The translations under genes were made by a program, and so were the position numbers. From assembly GCA_039975855.1 (NCBI GenBank), contig JBDWGH010000003.1, positions 1 to 64,000 of the forward strand: DNA of 64,000 nucleotides, written 5' to 3'. How positions within the stretch are numbered: position 1 is the stretch's first letter; every line of letters begins with the position of its first letter. The DNA comes from Litorimonas sp039975855. GTDB lineage: Bacteria; Pseudomonadota; Alphaproteobacteria; Caulobacterales; Maricaulaceae. Below are positions 51,337 to 61,037 of this stretch, in pieces. A model generated the notes under the pieces. The model ran no database searches, was not told where the DNA came from, and saw only the letters and a program-made list of their open reading frames with translations.

Positions 51337-51756
51337 ATGATAGAGTTATTGCACGTGTCGGCAACGGTTCTGATAGGGCTTTATGCTGGAAGCCTTTTAA
51401 CAGAGGCGATGATTTTAGTGCCTTATTGGCGGCGCATGCAGCCAGCTGAATTTTTTGGATTACACGTGACACTCGGTCCAAGATTGTTCAGATATTATGC
51501 GCCTTTGACGGCACTCGCAGTTGCGTTTGCAGTTTTTGCTGGATTGTTTGGGGGTGCGCTCAAGATACTGGCGGCTGGGCTCTGCCTATCGGCCCTCATC
51601 ATCTATTTTGTCTATTTCAAAAAAGCGAATGCATCTTTTGCAGCGCACAGTTTGAAAGATGAAGACTTAGGGGCCGAATTAAAGCGATGGGCCAATTGGC
51701 ATTGGCTCAGGACGATCATTGTGATTTTCGCGTTCATCGCCTCCGTTGCGGGGTAG
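51337..51756 (+). CDS. DUF1772-family membrane protein
   Basis: A 139-residue protein with about four hydrophobic helices (LLHVSATVLIGLYAGSLL, ALAVAFAVFAGLFGGALKILAAG, LIIYFVYFK, TIIVIFAFIASVAG) and the WANWHWLRTI pattern of DUF1772 (anthrone-oxygenase-like) proteins. Reported functions of the family are varied. The TetR gene and operator upstream suggest ligand-induced expression. Confidence 0.78.
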   Translation: MIELLHVSATVLIGLYAGSLLTEAMILVPYWRRMQPAEFFGLHVTLGPRLFRYYAPLTALAVAFAVFAGLFGGALKILAAGLCLSALIIYFVYFKKANASFAAHSLKDEDLGAELKRWANWHWLRTIIVIFAFIASVAG

Positions 51757-51825
51757 GACATCGAGCTGACAGGCCGCGGTATAAGACGACCAAAGTCGTA
51801 AGCCTAAAAGCGCATCAATTTGGTT

Positions 51826-53082
51826 TTAGTGAACTACCCCCGGCTCCAGGATATTTTCATAAATCAAACCACGAATTCGGGAAACTTCATCGACGCCGTC
51901 TGTTGGGGCAGAATGTACTTGAGACATTATTAGGCCGACATATCCGGCGTCTATGTCAATCCAGAACGCTGTACCTTCATATCCCCCGCCAACAAGCAGG
52001 CCCGGTTTTTGATTGGGCAAACCGTCGAACTTTCCGCTGGTCACCCAAATGTTGAAGCCATTCTTCCCATAAGGGCTATCTAATTGCGTCTTCGGCGCAT
52101 ACCAATCTTTTACCGTGGACTCGTCTAATATTCGAACCCCGTCCAGCTCTCCCATGTTTCCCATCAGTCTTAGAAATTTAGCAAAAGCTTTCGTCGTGCC
52201 GACCATGCCTTCGCCGCCTAGGTAAATGGATGTATCGGAACCGTATTCCGGGACAGGGCCTCCGAAAATGTCGAGCTCATCTTTCTTCGCAATCCGTAAA
52301 GATCCATCTGCACCGCTTACCCGAGGATACATCGTCGTGCCTTTTGGCAGCGTATATTTCAACGTCTCGGAAATACCGAGTGGAGCCGTGAGCCGCGACT
52401 CGACGATTTCATCAAACCCAAGACCTGTCGCACGCTCGGCCACCAATCCTAAAATAGTCGTCCCTATGCCATATTGGTTCTGTCCCACGCCGTCAGGATG
52501 GAGCGGCAATTTTGCAATTCGATTTATAAGAGCGTCGGAGGATTTCGCCTCTGGCAAACGCGCTTGTTTCATGGCGTTGTCGATGCAGGCATGACCTGTG
52601 AAGGGATAATAAAAACCATCATTGTGATTCAGCAAGTCTTCAATCGTGATGTCACGAGAGGGTTTCTTCAGGTCTTTCTCGCATGAATCGGACTCTGTAT
52701 CTTTACCGAGGACCATAAGCTTCGAAAATTCTGGAATATACTCCGTCACTGGGTCAGTGCGGTCTAAAATTCCATCTTCTTCGAGGTCCAAGATCGTGGC
52801 GATCGTGACACTCTTACTCATAGACCAAATTCGCATCCAGCTTTCGCCCGTTGGAGATTGATCTGCAAATTCAGAGTTTATCGCGCTATGTTCATAGACG
52901 ACGCTTCCATCAAATTTTTCAACACGGGCGTATAAGAAGGGAAATTTTCCCTCCGATACGACTTCGGAGATCGCGTTATCAACGACGGCTGGGTCAATAG
53001 AGCCGGGTTCATCAGAAGGCGGTTGGGTGCACCCCAAAATGCCGAGACACAGGAAAGAAGAAATGAGTGTCGTGAACTTCAT
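51826..53082 (-). CDS. Serine hydrolase lipoprotein of the beta-lactamase fold
   Basis: A 418-residue putative lipoprotein (lipobox LGILGC, C18). Class C beta-lactamase/esterase-type fold with the nucleophile S87 and K90 in SMSK (SxxK), followed by the Tyr in NQYGIGTTI and GGGYEGTAF near the end. Could be an esterase, D-aminopeptidase or lactamase; resistance cannot be inferred. Convergent with the DUF1772 gene, 70 bases apart. Confidence 0.85.
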   Translation of the reverse strand: MKFTTLISSFLCLGILGCTQPPSDEPGSIDPAVVDNAISEVVSEGKFPFLYARVEKFDGSVVYEHSAINSEFADQSPTGESWMRIWSMSKSVTIATILDLEEDGILDRTDPVTEYIPEFSKLMVLGKDTESDSCEKDLKKPSRDITIEDLLNHNDGFYYPFTGHACIDNAMKQARLPEAKSSDALINRIAKLPLHPDGVGQNQYGIGTTILGLVAERATGLGFDEIVESRLTAPLGISETLKYTLPKGTTMYPRVSGADGSLRIAKKDELDIFGGPVPEYGSDTSIYLGGEGMVGTTKAFAKFLRLMGNMGELDGVRILDESTVKDWYAPKTQLDSPYGKNGFNIWVTSGKFDGLPNQKPGLLVGGGYEGTAFWIDIDAGYVGLIMSQVHSAPTDGVDEVSRIRGLIYENILEPGVVH

Positions 53083-53211
53083 GAAAATACCTCAACTGAC
53101 TATCTTGAGGTATCAGCAACAGGTCACGCCAATCAAGAGGCTGAGGAGAAAAGCCGCCCAAAGTCGTTTCGGAATACTCTTGGAAATTTCGGCTAAATGT
53201 GGGCTTCTATG

Positions 53212-53427
53212 CTAAAACATCCGCGCGCCAGCCCGCACACGCATCTTTTGCGGGGCAGGCGGGATGAGCGTCTCAAACGCATCTTTGGCCTGAAGAAAGG
53301 CTGTGACATTTCCATAAGGCGCGTCGGGGTGAAAGAACTTCGCCTTTTTACGCCAGGCGCTGCGGATATCGCCTTCACGTGCGTTCATAGACAGGCCGAG
53401 CGTAAGGAGAGCTTGTTGACGTGTCAT
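53212..53427 (-). CDS. Small J-domain protein
   Basis: A 71-residue protein with the J-domain core AREGDIRSAWRKKAKFFHPD, the HPD motif at 33-35 and helix QAKDAFETL. It lacks any other domain. A possible ribosome site AAGGGA lies 10 bases before ATG. It would stimulate an Hsp70 if folded. Length and lack of zinc or substrate domains are typical of type III J-proteins. Confidence 0.72.
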   Translation of the reverse strand: MTRQQALLTLGLSMNAREGDIRSAWRKKAKFFHPDAPYGNVTAFLQAKDAFETLIPPAPQKMRVRAGARMF

Positions 53428-53548
53428 GACGGAAAATCCCTTGGTTAAAGCAAGATTGATATTCGTGCTTAATTTTCCCTAACCAAACAGCTAGGCCTTA
53501 ATAGCTTGCAAACAGGCATGGTTAATTTTTCGTTTTTGCAGATATTTT

Positions 53549-54208
53549 ATGACTGACACTGTTATCCCCCCTACGCCCTCCCGCGCCGACTATCTTGACA
53601 ATGGTCCGCGCAAAATGGGCTGGCTGAACGCGAATGAGCCGATTTCCCTGTTCGAAAAATGGCTCGCCAAGGCTGGAGAGACAGAACCCAATGATCCAAA
53701 TGCCATGAGCCTGGCGACAGTTGGCGCAGACGGCGCGCCCGATGTTCGCATTGTTTTGCTCAAAGGGCTGAGCGCCGATGGGTTTGTGTTCTACACGAAC
53801 GGCAATAGCCCGAAAGGGCAGCAACTCGCCGAGACCGGACAAGCGGCGCTGTGCTTTCACTGGAAAAGTTGGAAGCGCCAGGTACGCATTCGAGGAACAG
53901 TTAAGCCGGTTTCTGCGGAGACGTCGGATGCTTACTTTGCGCAGCGTGCCCGCGGCTCTCGCATAGGGGCTTGGGCGTCGGACCAATCGCAATCCGTGTC
54001 GTCCCGCGATGCGATGGTCGATGCCGTTGAAGCTGTTGAAGCCAAATATGCCGACCAAGATGTTCCGCGCCCGCCGCATTGGTACGGGTGGAGTGTTGCG
54101 CCGAGCGAAATCGAGTTCTGGCAAGACGGCGCCTTTCGATTGCATGATCGTATCTTGTTTAAACAGTCCGGCGATGGTGGCTGGACGAAAGCCCGTCTTT
54201 ACCCGTAG
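53549..54208 (+). CDS. pdxH: Pyridoxamine/pyridoxine 5'-phosphate oxidase
   Basis: Oxidises PNP and PMP to pyridoxal phosphate with FMN. The 219-residue protein has PNAMSLATVGADGAPDVRIVLLKG, FYTNGNSPKGQQL, FHWKSWKRQVRIRG and the C-terminal PPHWYGWSVAPSEIEFWQDGAFRLHDRI with substrate-binding Arg and His. Length and motifs are complete. Single gene; DUF1499 follows. Confidence 0.95.
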   Translation: MTDTVIPPTPSRADYLDNGPRKMGWLNANEPISLFEKWLAKAGETEPNDPNAMSLATVGADGAPDVRIVLLKGLSADGFVFYTNGNSPKGQQLAETGQAALCFHWKSWKRQVRIRGTVKPVSAETSDAYFAQRARGSRIGAWASDQSQSVSSRDAMVDAVEAVEAKYADQDVPRPPHWYGWSVAPSEIEFWQDGAFRLHDRILFKQSGDGGWTKARLYP

Positions 54209-54252
54209 GCCCATGCCCCCTATGAAGAGGCCAAAGAAGAAAGAGACCCCCC

Positions 54253-55119
54253 ATGGCTGACCTCACACCCGTAAATGAACCCGCAAATGATACAACAATC
54301 AAGCCGAAGGTAAGCGGCGCGAAACGCCGCGCGGTCCGTCGCTGGGTAAATCGTATTACGTGGGCGGTTATTATTCTCGCGCCTCTTGTTTTTGCTCTGG
54401 CGGCGATTGGCTACAAATTAGGATTGTTTGACCTCGGCTTTGCCTTTGGCACGCTGAACCAAAAAATTGGACCATTAATGCTATTGCTTTGCGGGGTCAT
54501 GGGCATTGCTAGCCTGATTGCCGCATTCGTTGTTTCGCCGCGTAAAGGGTTAGTTCCCGGGGTTTTGGGCATTCTAATTACTGCCGGCGCCTTCGCTAAA
54601 TTAGGCGCAACAAAAAAAGCGGTTTATGTTGACCTACCTTTCATTCACGATGTGACGACGGACACTCAAAATCCTCCGGTATTCGGTGAAGTGGTTATGG
54701 CTGAACGGGCCAAAGTAGAGGGCGTCAATACAGCGGATTACATTGGTAAAAAGGCGCCAATTTTTACGGATGAGAAACCTAGCGGAGAAGAACTCGTATC
54801 CGCATTGCAAACGAAAGCCTTTCCCGAAATTCGCCCTGTAATACTGAGTGACACGAAAGATGTTGTCTTCGGCGAGGCTTTAGCAACGGCGAAGTCTATG
54901 GGTTGGAAGATCAAAGAAGAAGATTTGGCTTCAGGCCGGATCGACGCGACAGATACAACGTTCTGGTATGGTTTTGACGATGACGTCACCATTCGGCTGC
55001 GTGATAGCGAAGGCGGCGGTACAATTGTCGACGTGCGATCACTCTCCCGCATCGGTGGCTCTGATTTGGGTAAAAACGCCGAGCGTGTTGGTGAGTTTTT
55101 AGAAAAGCTCGCTGAGTAG
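54253..55119 (+). CDS. Membrane protein with DUF1499 domain
   Basis: A 288-residue protein. Three hydrophobic segments in the first 120 residues (about 34-57, 72-98 and 103-115), then a DUF1499 domain (about 185-285: ALATAKSMGWKIKEED, DATDTTFWYGFDDDVTIRLR, GTIVDVRSLSRIGGSDLGKNAERVGEFLEKL). Function of DUF1499 is not established. It precedes, convergently, the MBL gene. Confidence 0.82.
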   Translation: MADLTPVNEPANDTTIKPKVSGAKRRAVRRWVNRITWAVIILAPLVFALAAIGYKLGLFDLGFAFGTLNQKIGPLMLLLCGVMGIASLIAAFVVSPRKGLVPGVLGILITAGAFAKLGATKKAVYVDLPFIHDVTTDTQNPPVFGEVVMAERAKVEGVNTADYIGKKAPIFTDEKPSGEELVSALQTKAFPEIRPVILSDTKDVVFGEALATAKSMGWKIKEEDLASGRIDATDTTFWYGFDDDVTIRLRDSEGGGTIVDVRSLSRIGGSDLGKNAERVGEFLEKLAE

Positions 55120-55120
55120 T

Positions 55121-56026
55121 TCAGGCGACTTTATAACTTTGGCGCAGGCTATCTTTGCCGTCTGCGCCGATAAATCCGACCCGTCCCGTTTCTCGCAAAT
55201 GTATCATATGAGATAGGACGGAATGTGCCGCTGCCGGATGCAGGCGTTTGTCAACATCCTTATAGAGCAGAGCGACGATTTCGCTAATCTGTTCAAGTCC
55301 AGTTTCGAGCGCGCCCAAAATCTGATTTTCGCGAACAAGGCGATGATCAATATAGGCTTGTACAAACTCGCGCACCTCTTTGATCGCTGGACCGTGGGTT
55401 GGGCGGATGATGTCGAAGTCGCGATCCAAAACTGTGTTCAGGCTTTTGAGGTAATCACCCATATGCCCGTCAGGTGGAGAAACCACCGAGGTCGACCAAC
55501 CCATAATGTGATCACCAGAAAACAGCGTGTTTTCCTCATGCAGGGCATAACATAAGTGGTTGGATGTATGGCCGGGCGTATGGATAGCTTCTAGGGTCCA
55601 GCCTTCGCCTTTAATGACATGACCGTTTCGAATTTCGATATCGGGTTTGAATGTCAGATCATCGCCGGCTTCCAAACGCACTTCTCCGCCCTGGGGTGGC
55701 TTTGGCTGCAAACCAAAACCATAAACCTTACATCCATGCTTCTCGGCTAAAGGTTTGGCTAATGGGCTGTGATCAACATGGTGATGCGTGACGAGGACGT
55801 GGCTGACGGTTCGGCCTTCCAGCGCATGATCAATCGCGGCCATGTGAGCAGAGGTTGTCGGACCAGGGTCGATGACGCAGACCGAGTCGGTGCCAATGAT
55901 AAACACGCCGGTACCAGTATAGGTGAACGGCCCCGGATTATCCGCAATCACGCGTTGGACGAGGGGGCTGAGTTGCGCAACCACGCCGTAATCAAAGTCG
56001 AAAGATTTAACAAAAGGAATGGCCAT
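55121..56026 (-). CDS. MBL-fold hydrolase (LACTB2/GloB-like)
   Basis: A 301-residue metallo-beta-lactamase-fold enzyme. Metal motif H81-x-H83-x-D85-H86 (THHHVDHS) and the later HTPGHTSNHLCY and FSGDHIMGW ligands. A C-terminal winged helix (QISEIVALLYKDVDKRLHPAAAHSVLSHMIHL) matches LACTB2-like proteins. Substrate unknown; some relatives are nucleases or thioesterases. It starts one base over the stop of the upstream gene (TAATG). Confidence 0.9.
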   Translation of the reverse strand: MAIPFVKSFDFDYGVVAQLSPLVQRVIADNPGPFTYTGTGVFIIGTDSVCVIDPGPTTSAHMAAIDHALEGRTVSHVLVTHHHVDHSPLAKPLAEKHGCKVYGFGLQPKPPQGGEVRLEAGDDLTFKPDIEIRNGHVIKGEGWTLEAIHTPGHTSNHLCYALHEENTLFSGDHIMGWSTSVVSPPDGHMGDYLKSLNTVLDRDFDIIRPTHGPAIKEVREFVQAYIDHRLVRENQILGALETGLEQISEIVALLYKDVDKRLHPAAAHSVLSHMIHLRETGRVGFIGADGKDSLRQSYKVA

Positions 56027-56919
56027 TATACTGACTTCAATAGCGCATCTCGCAAGGCTTGGCCAAGCGTTTTGACGGCAGATAACTTTTCTTTGATCGG
56101 GAGTGCGAGAGGTGGCCCCATGTCGGTTTTATTGACATCCACGATATAAATTCGCCCGTCTCCTGCATCACGCAAAATATCCAACCCACCCCAATCGAGC
56201 TGCATAGCCGCGCAAAAGGATTTGATTTGAGCGCGTTCTTCTTCGCTGAAACACTCTTCGGCTGAGGCAATCCGAACCCGTGTGTTTAGATTGGCAAAGC
56301 GTTTGTTGATTGGCCGTTCTTTCAAAAACACCAATGGAATATCTCCGAATACGGATGGACAGCGGTAATCGAGAACCGTCCCGTCATCCGTACGGTTGTC
56401 GATAAGCTTCTGATACACGCGCCCTGGTACGGCGGGGATTGGCGTTTGATGGATGCGGGCGTCGTGAATGCCGTTTTCCTCGCCTTTTTCTAAGAAGGGG
56501 GTGGTGGCTTGGGTTGGGTCCAATGACAGATCATATCCAAAAACGGTTCGAAAGGTCTCAGCGACATGCGATTTGGAGATGTCGTTGCACTTGCCGTTCA
56601 GGGTTTTGCCGTCTGACGATTGAGTTTCCACACGTGTCAAATCTGAGAAGTGTACAGTGAGGTCCGCAGGCTCTGCTGCTTGGGTGAGACCTGCTTGACG
56701 AAGCGCGCCCCAGAGCAGGTACCAAGGTCGAGGTGCGCGAGGTTCGAAAGCGGTTTTGATCGGCAGGACTGAGGCAGGACGGCGGAGATATTCCCTGAAA
56801 ATATAATAGCCACCGCGCCAAACGTCCCATGCCAAGGCAGGGGAAAATGCGATGACTGCGCCCGTTTCGCGAACGCGCACACCGCGCCAAGACCAATCAA
56901 AATCTGAGAATACGGACAA
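56026..56919 (-). CDS. Unrecognised protein with ATP-grasp-like C-terminus
   Basis: A 297-residue soluble protein I do not recognise. The C-terminal third has CAAMQLDWGGLDILRDAGDGRIYIVDVNKTDMGPP, a pattern like the catalytic end of an ATP-grasp ligase (acidic residue and Asn for metal, followed by a glycine-rich turn). The N-terminal half (WDVWRGGYYIFREYLRRPA) has no recognised motif. Overlap with the MBL gene by one base suggests a shared transcript. Confidence 0.6.
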   Translation of the reverse strand: MSVFSDFDWSWRGVRVRETGAVIAFSPALAWDVWRGGYYIFREYLRRPASVLPIKTAFEPRAPRPWYLLWGALRQAGLTQAAEPADLTVHFSDLTRVETQSSDGKTLNGKCNDISKSHVAETFRTVFGYDLSLDPTQATTPFLEKGEENGIHDARIHQTPIPAVPGRVYQKLIDNRTDDGTVLDYRCPSVFGDIPLVFLKERPINKRFANLNTRVRIASAEECFSEEERAQIKSFCAAMQLDWGGLDILRDAGDGRIYIVDVNKTDMGPPLALPIKEKLSAVKTLGQALRDALLKSV

Positions 56920-56944
56920 TGATCAGGTAGAGAGGCCGGAAAGC

Positions 56945-57526
56945 CTACCGAACTCGTTTTACTTTGATTGCGCGCCCTTTGCCATTGAACTGTAAAAAGT
57001 AGCTACTTAACGCTGCTTCACTGATTTCTGCAATTAAGGGGCGTTTTGAAGATAATTTGGGGGGTCTTTGCGTCACTGAACCTACTTGCTCCCAAACTTG
57101 ACCATTTTCTAACGTGATGCGCAGCTTTTTATAACCGAAAACATCTAACTTCGTTACGGCTTGGGAAATAGATGTCACCCTTGTTGGTTTGGCTTTCGCG
57201 ATCTTACCGGACTTGGTTGGTTTCTCGATCGGGCGCGTTAAATCATCTTTGGCTTGTCGTTCACCGAAATTATCAATGTCCGGAGTAATTGTCACAGTTT
57301 CGAAAATCTCAGGTTCGGAGGCGATAGGTTCAGTCTTGGTTGGTAAGTCAGATGACTTTGTTTCAAACAAGGCATCAAAACACTCTAAGCGTAGTCCGGG
57401 GTCCTGGATCTTTTGGCACTCATTGACTGAGCTTTGAGCCAAGGCTGTGACAGGTAGTGCGAAGAGCGATGCCATTGCGAAAAACAACGGAAGACGCAAA
57501 AGCGTCCCTTTTATACCTTGAGTCAT
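56945..57526 (-). CDS. Secreted hypothetical protein
   Basis: A 193-residue protein with a signal peptide (about 1-30, cleavage near ALAQ). The mature N-terminus ECQKIQDPGLRLECFDALFE carries two cysteines, as in several alphaproteobacterial periplasmic proteins and in VasI-like leaders. A middle Lys/Pro/Glu-rich linker follows. The C-terminus KKLRITLENGQVWEQVGSVTQRP looks like a small beta-rich module. Family unknown. Confidence 0.6.
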   Translation of the reverse strand: MTQGIKGTLLRLPLFFAMASLFALPVTALAQSSVNECQKIQDPGLRLECFDALFETKSSDLPTKTEPIASEPEIFETVTITPDIDNFGERQAKDDLTRPIEKPTKSGKIAKAKPTRVTSISQAVTKLDVFGYKKLRITLENGQVWEQVGSVTQRPPKLSSKRPLIAEISEAALSSYFLQFNGKGRAIKVKRVR

Positions 57527-57573
57527 AAAGCGGTTCCTAAACGGCGTGGCTGTGATTTTCTCTGCTTACGTCA

Positions 57574-57590
57574 CTAAGGATTATCCTTAG
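57574..57590. promoter_or_regulatory. 8-1-8 inverted repeat in the TonB-receptor leader
   Basis: CTAAGGAT, one T, ATCCTTAG. It lies in the 297-base gap between the divergent hypothetical gene and the TonB receptor. It could be an operator for either. A GGGCGC/GCGCCC fold at 57653-57676 is also present. No iron-box match was seen by eye, and no further signal is visible. Confidence 0.4.
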
Positions 57591-57823
57591 GCTATCAAGG
57601 CGGGAGTTGGCAATATTAAGTCTTTTGACTTGTCTCCAAACCCACTGGTGACGGGCGCGCGCATTTTTGTGCGCCCATGACATATTTGCAACAGGCCTCG
57701 AGAAAAGGCAGGTCAACGCATTTTATTCTAACATTTTTGTCAGGTTTGCTCTTGAACGCTGGAAACTAATGACGTCTAAGGAAAATTAGAGGCAGAGATG
57801 CCAGAATTCAGAAGGGGATTATT

Positions 57824-60800
57824 ATGAATTATTTAAGCAAGACAAGGTTGCTGCAAAGCTCCGTATTGTCGTCAGTGCTTTTGGGCGCTGCTTTTTCAGC
57901 GAATGCGCAAGACGCGGATCCGTTGCTAGATGACGAAGTCATCGAGATTACTGAAACCGAAGAATCATCGTCTTCTGGCGGAGATGAGATTGTTGTTACG
58001 GGTTCGCGTTTGCGTCGTAGCGAATTTTCGTCCGCGTCACCGCTCCAAGTTATCGATGGTGAAGTCGCGCGCGACCTTGGATTGGTCGACGCCTCCGACA
58101 TTCTTGGTCAAACCACGGTTGTTCAAGGTCAGCAGATCACAACAGGTCTTTCGACATCTGCTGGTAACTTGTCTGAAAGCGGTCCAGGGTCAGCGACAGC
58201 CTCCCTGCGTGGCCTAAATCCTGGGCGTACGCTTGTTCTCGTAAATGGCCGGCGTTTGGCACCTGCTGGTGTTCGCGGCGCTCCATCCGCACCTGACCTC
58301 AACCTTATTCCTGGCGCTCTCATCGAGCGCGTTGATGTGCTTCTTGATGGTGCGTCAGCTGTTTATGGTTCTGATGCTGTCGCTGGTGTTGTTAACTACG
58401 AACTCAAAAAAGAATTTGAAGGTATCCAATTGGATGCATTCGCGACCTTGCCCGAAGGGCTTCGTCAAAATGCTGGTCACCAAGAAGTATTTTCTGCGAC
58501 CGCAGGTGTTTCAAATGACAAAGGTTACATTACCTTGGCTGTGGAACATAGCCGGACAGAGGGTTATGCTGAAAGTGCCCTAGCTGACTTTTACTCTCCT
58601 TACGGCGGTGGGTGTCGTAGTGCGGTAACGCTAGGTGCTTCAGGTACAATCTATAACCCTGATCTTTGTACAGGGTCATTCGGTGCTGGTGCGATTAGTG
58701 GTTCTCCGTTTGGTTTCTTATCTTATCAAGACGGTGCCCGCGTTGACGGTCTTCCAGATGATTTTGTCCGGATTGGTATTACAGGAACATTGATTCAGCC
58801 TGACGACCTTGACGGTCAGCGTCTCTTGCTCTTCCCAGAAGAGTTGAATGCAGCCTTTGCGCCAGACTTTAATCGCACGTCACTTTTTGCAACTGGTGAA
58901 TATGATACTGGTCTTCCTGGTGACATGACACTTTACTTTGAAGCGTCTCACGCTCAGCGCGAAACGCGGACTGACACATCCGGCCAAGGTGCGATTCCTT
59001 TGCTTGATAGTTATGTCTTCAGCCCGTTCCAGGGCTCTGGAGCTCAGCCGACACTCTTCTATAACAACCGTTTCCAAAACGATACCAATGTTGCTCAGAC
59101 TCGCCTGATTGGTGGATTGAAGGGTGACCTTCCTTTCCTTGAGGGAATTGGTTTGGATAACTGGGGTTATGACGCATATTGGAGCTACTCTCGTTCAAGC
59201 GGACAAGATAGCGTTTCCGGTGTTCCGTTCTTCCCGCGTTTAGAGGCAACTCTTGCGAACACGCGTCTTGACGCTACGACAGGCGAAGCTGTTTGTGACT
59301 CACGAGGTATCCCGGGAGTAGGACAAACGATTGAATGTCGTCCGCTCAACTTCTTGGATCCGACGTTTATCTTCACGGGTCGTTTCGATGATCCCGAAGA
59401 CAATGCTTATCTCTTCCCGAACCGTTTGACAGATACGATCGTAAAGCAATCGGTTATTTCCGGTTACGTTTCAGGTGATCTATTTGATATTCCAACTGGC
59501 GGAACTGTCATTGTTGGTTTTGGTGGTGAACTTCGTGAAGACGAAATTGAAACCAGAACGTCTTTGGCGGGTGATTTCCAAGGATTCTTTAACGATCCTG
59601 GTTCCAACGGGAAACGGGATTTCGAAGAGTTCTTCGGTGAAATCGAAATTCCTCTTGTGAAGGATAAGCCATTTATCGATGACCTAACCCTGAACCTAGC
59701 GGGTCGCTATACAAATGAATCAAACTTTGGTTCTGCTGAAACCTATAGTGTTAAAGGTCAGTACTCCCCAACAGACTTCCTTAGCTTTGCAGCGACCTTC
59801 GGTACATCATTCCGAGCGCCCAATTTGCAGGAACAATTTGGCGGAAGCGTGACCGGATTTGCTAACCCGGCCGATCCATGTCGTACGCCTGGGATTACGG
59901 TTCCATTCACCGACTTCGATAATGATCCAAACACCCCTGACACGCGGAACTATGATCCTGCGTTGGAAAATCGTGCGCAGATCGTTCTTGATAACTGTCT
60001 AAACGGTGGTGGGCCATTTGGTATCCCTGCGACAAACCCATTCAACTTGGGTATTCGGGGACTTGGTGGAACTAACCCGGTCTTCTTCGGATCACCTACA
60101 CGCGTTGCGAGTGGTTCAAACCCGGAGCTACGTCCTGAGACATCCGAAGCACTTTCACTGGGTGCGACGTTTGATCAGCCTTGGATTGAAGACATTGATT
60201 TGAAGTTTGCTGTGAATTACTTCAAAATCACCATCGAAGATGAAGTTAACTCTTTGACAGCGGCGACTATTGTTAACCGGTGTTATAACTCTGTTGGGTT
60301 GACAGATCCGACATGTGAGTTCCTCGTTCGGGATCCACTCGATCCAAATGATGACACAACGGGTGAAATTTCATTTGTATCAGCTCTCAATCAGAACTTG
60401 GGTGACCAAGTTGTCGAAGGTATCGATTACAATGCTGAATTCGGCTTTGATTTCGAGCTTCCTGGTCTGGAAGATGAGTTCGATTACCGTTTGATCGGGC
60501 GAGCCACTCAGTCATTGGAGCAAACCATCGAGCAGTTCACTGTAGATGGAACTGATATCAATGATCAGTTGAATGAGTATGGTAACCCAGAATGGCGTCT
60601 AACTTTGACGAATACGCTTAGCTGGAAAGATTTCTCATTCTTATGGCAGTCACGTTTCATTGATAGCCAGATCGAAGACAACGTTGAAGCTAACCGTAAT
60701 GAGGTTGTGACAACGTTCTTCTCGAATTGTTCACGTGCCGAAGGTGCTGCTTCTGGCGGAGCCGCGACGAACTGTACACAATTCGATGATCTCGCTAGCT

Positions 60801-60982
60801 ATTGGAACCACACGGCGTCTTTGAGCTTTGCAAGAGATAGCTATGTCGTACGGGTTGGTGTGAACAATGTGTTTAACACGGCTCCACCACTGACAACCAA
60901 TAACGACCTGGGGAACCTAGGCGGAATTGGTTACGACATCGGTGGACGTACGTTCTTCATGAATGCAACTAAAACTTTCTAA
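57824..60982 (+). CDS. TonB-dependent receptor
   Basis: A 1052-residue outer-membrane receptor that takes up large substrates with TonB energy. Signal peptide (about 1-28, cleavage near SANA), a short TonB-box-like acidic/Ser region, then the plug (EIVVTGSRLRRSEFSSASPLQVIDGE, with LRGLNPGRTLVLVNGRR and IERVDVLLDGASAVYGSDAVAGVVN), then a beta-barrel with C-terminal GGRTFFMNATKTF, ending in the aromatic residue needed for insertion. AGAAGGGG precedes ATG. Ligand unknown; no neighbour names one. The size fits saccharide, peptide or siderophore receptors of this group. Confidence 0.93.
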   Translation: MNYLSKTRLLQSSVLSSVLLGAAFSANAQDADPLLDDEVIEITETEESSSSGGDEIVVTGSRLRRSEFSSASPLQVIDGEVARDLGLVDASDILGQTTVVQGQQITTGLSTSAGNLSESGPGSATASLRGLNPGRTLVLVNGRRLAPAGVRGAPSAPDLNLIPGALIERVDVLLDGASAVYGSDAVAGVVNYELKKEFEGIQLDAFATLPEGLRQNAGHQEVFSATAGVSNDKGYITLAVEHSRTEGYAESALADFYSPYGGGCRSAVTLGASGTIYNPDLCTGSFGAGAISGSPFGFLSYQDGARVDGLPDDFVRIGITGTLIQPDDLDGQRLLLFPEELNAAFAPDFNRTSLFATGEYDTGLPGDMTLYFEASHAQRETRTDTSGQGAIPLLDSYVFSPFQGSGAQPTLFYNNRFQNDTNVAQTRLIGGLKGDLPFLEGIGLDNWGYDAYWSYSRSSGQDSVSGVPFFPRLEATLANTRLDATTGEAVCDSRGIPGVGQTIECRPLNFLDPTFIFTGRFDDPEDNAYLFPNRLTDTIVKQSVISGYVSGDLFDIPTGGTVIVGFGGELREDEIETRTSLAGDFQGFFNDPGSNGKRDFEEFFGEIEIPLVKDKPFIDDLTLNLAGRYTNESNFGSAETYSVKGQYSPTDFLSFAATFGTSFRAPNLQEQFGGSVTGFANPADPCRTPGITVPFTDFDNDPNTPDTRNYDPALENRAQIVLDNCLNGGGPFGIPATNPFNLGIRGLGGTNPVFFGSPTRVASGSNPELRPETSEALSLGATFDQPWIEDIDLKFAVNYFKITIEDEVNSLTAATIVNRCYNSVGLTDPTCEFLVRDPLDPNDDTTGEISFVSALNQNLGDQVVEGIDYNAEFGFDFELPGLEDEFDYRLIGRATQSLEQTIEQFTVDGTDINDQLNEYGNPEWRLTLTNTLSWKDFSFLWQSRFIDSQIEDNVEANRNEVVTTFFSNCSRAEGAASGGAATNCTQFDDLASYWNHTASLSFARDSYVVRVGVNNVFNTAPPLTTNNDLGNLGGIGYDIGGRTFFMNATKTF

Positions 60983-61006
60983 GTTGAAGTTCAGCTAAAG
61001 AATAGA

Positions 61007-61037
61007 AAAGCTCCGCTCTGGCGGGGCTTTTTTTTTT
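61007..61037 (+). terminator. Terminator of the TonB receptor gene
   Basis: Stem AAAGCTCCGC (61007-61016) and GCGGGGCTTT (61021-61030) with one G-T pair, loop TCTG, followed by a long T-run. It ends the receptor transcript 25 bases after the stop. Confidence 0.93.

Noticed and set aside
51826..53082. Antibiotic-resistance beta-lactamase
   Set aside because: The protein has the SxxK motif but lacks class-specific resistance features, and many esterases and peptidases share this fold; only a general serine hydrolase call is made.
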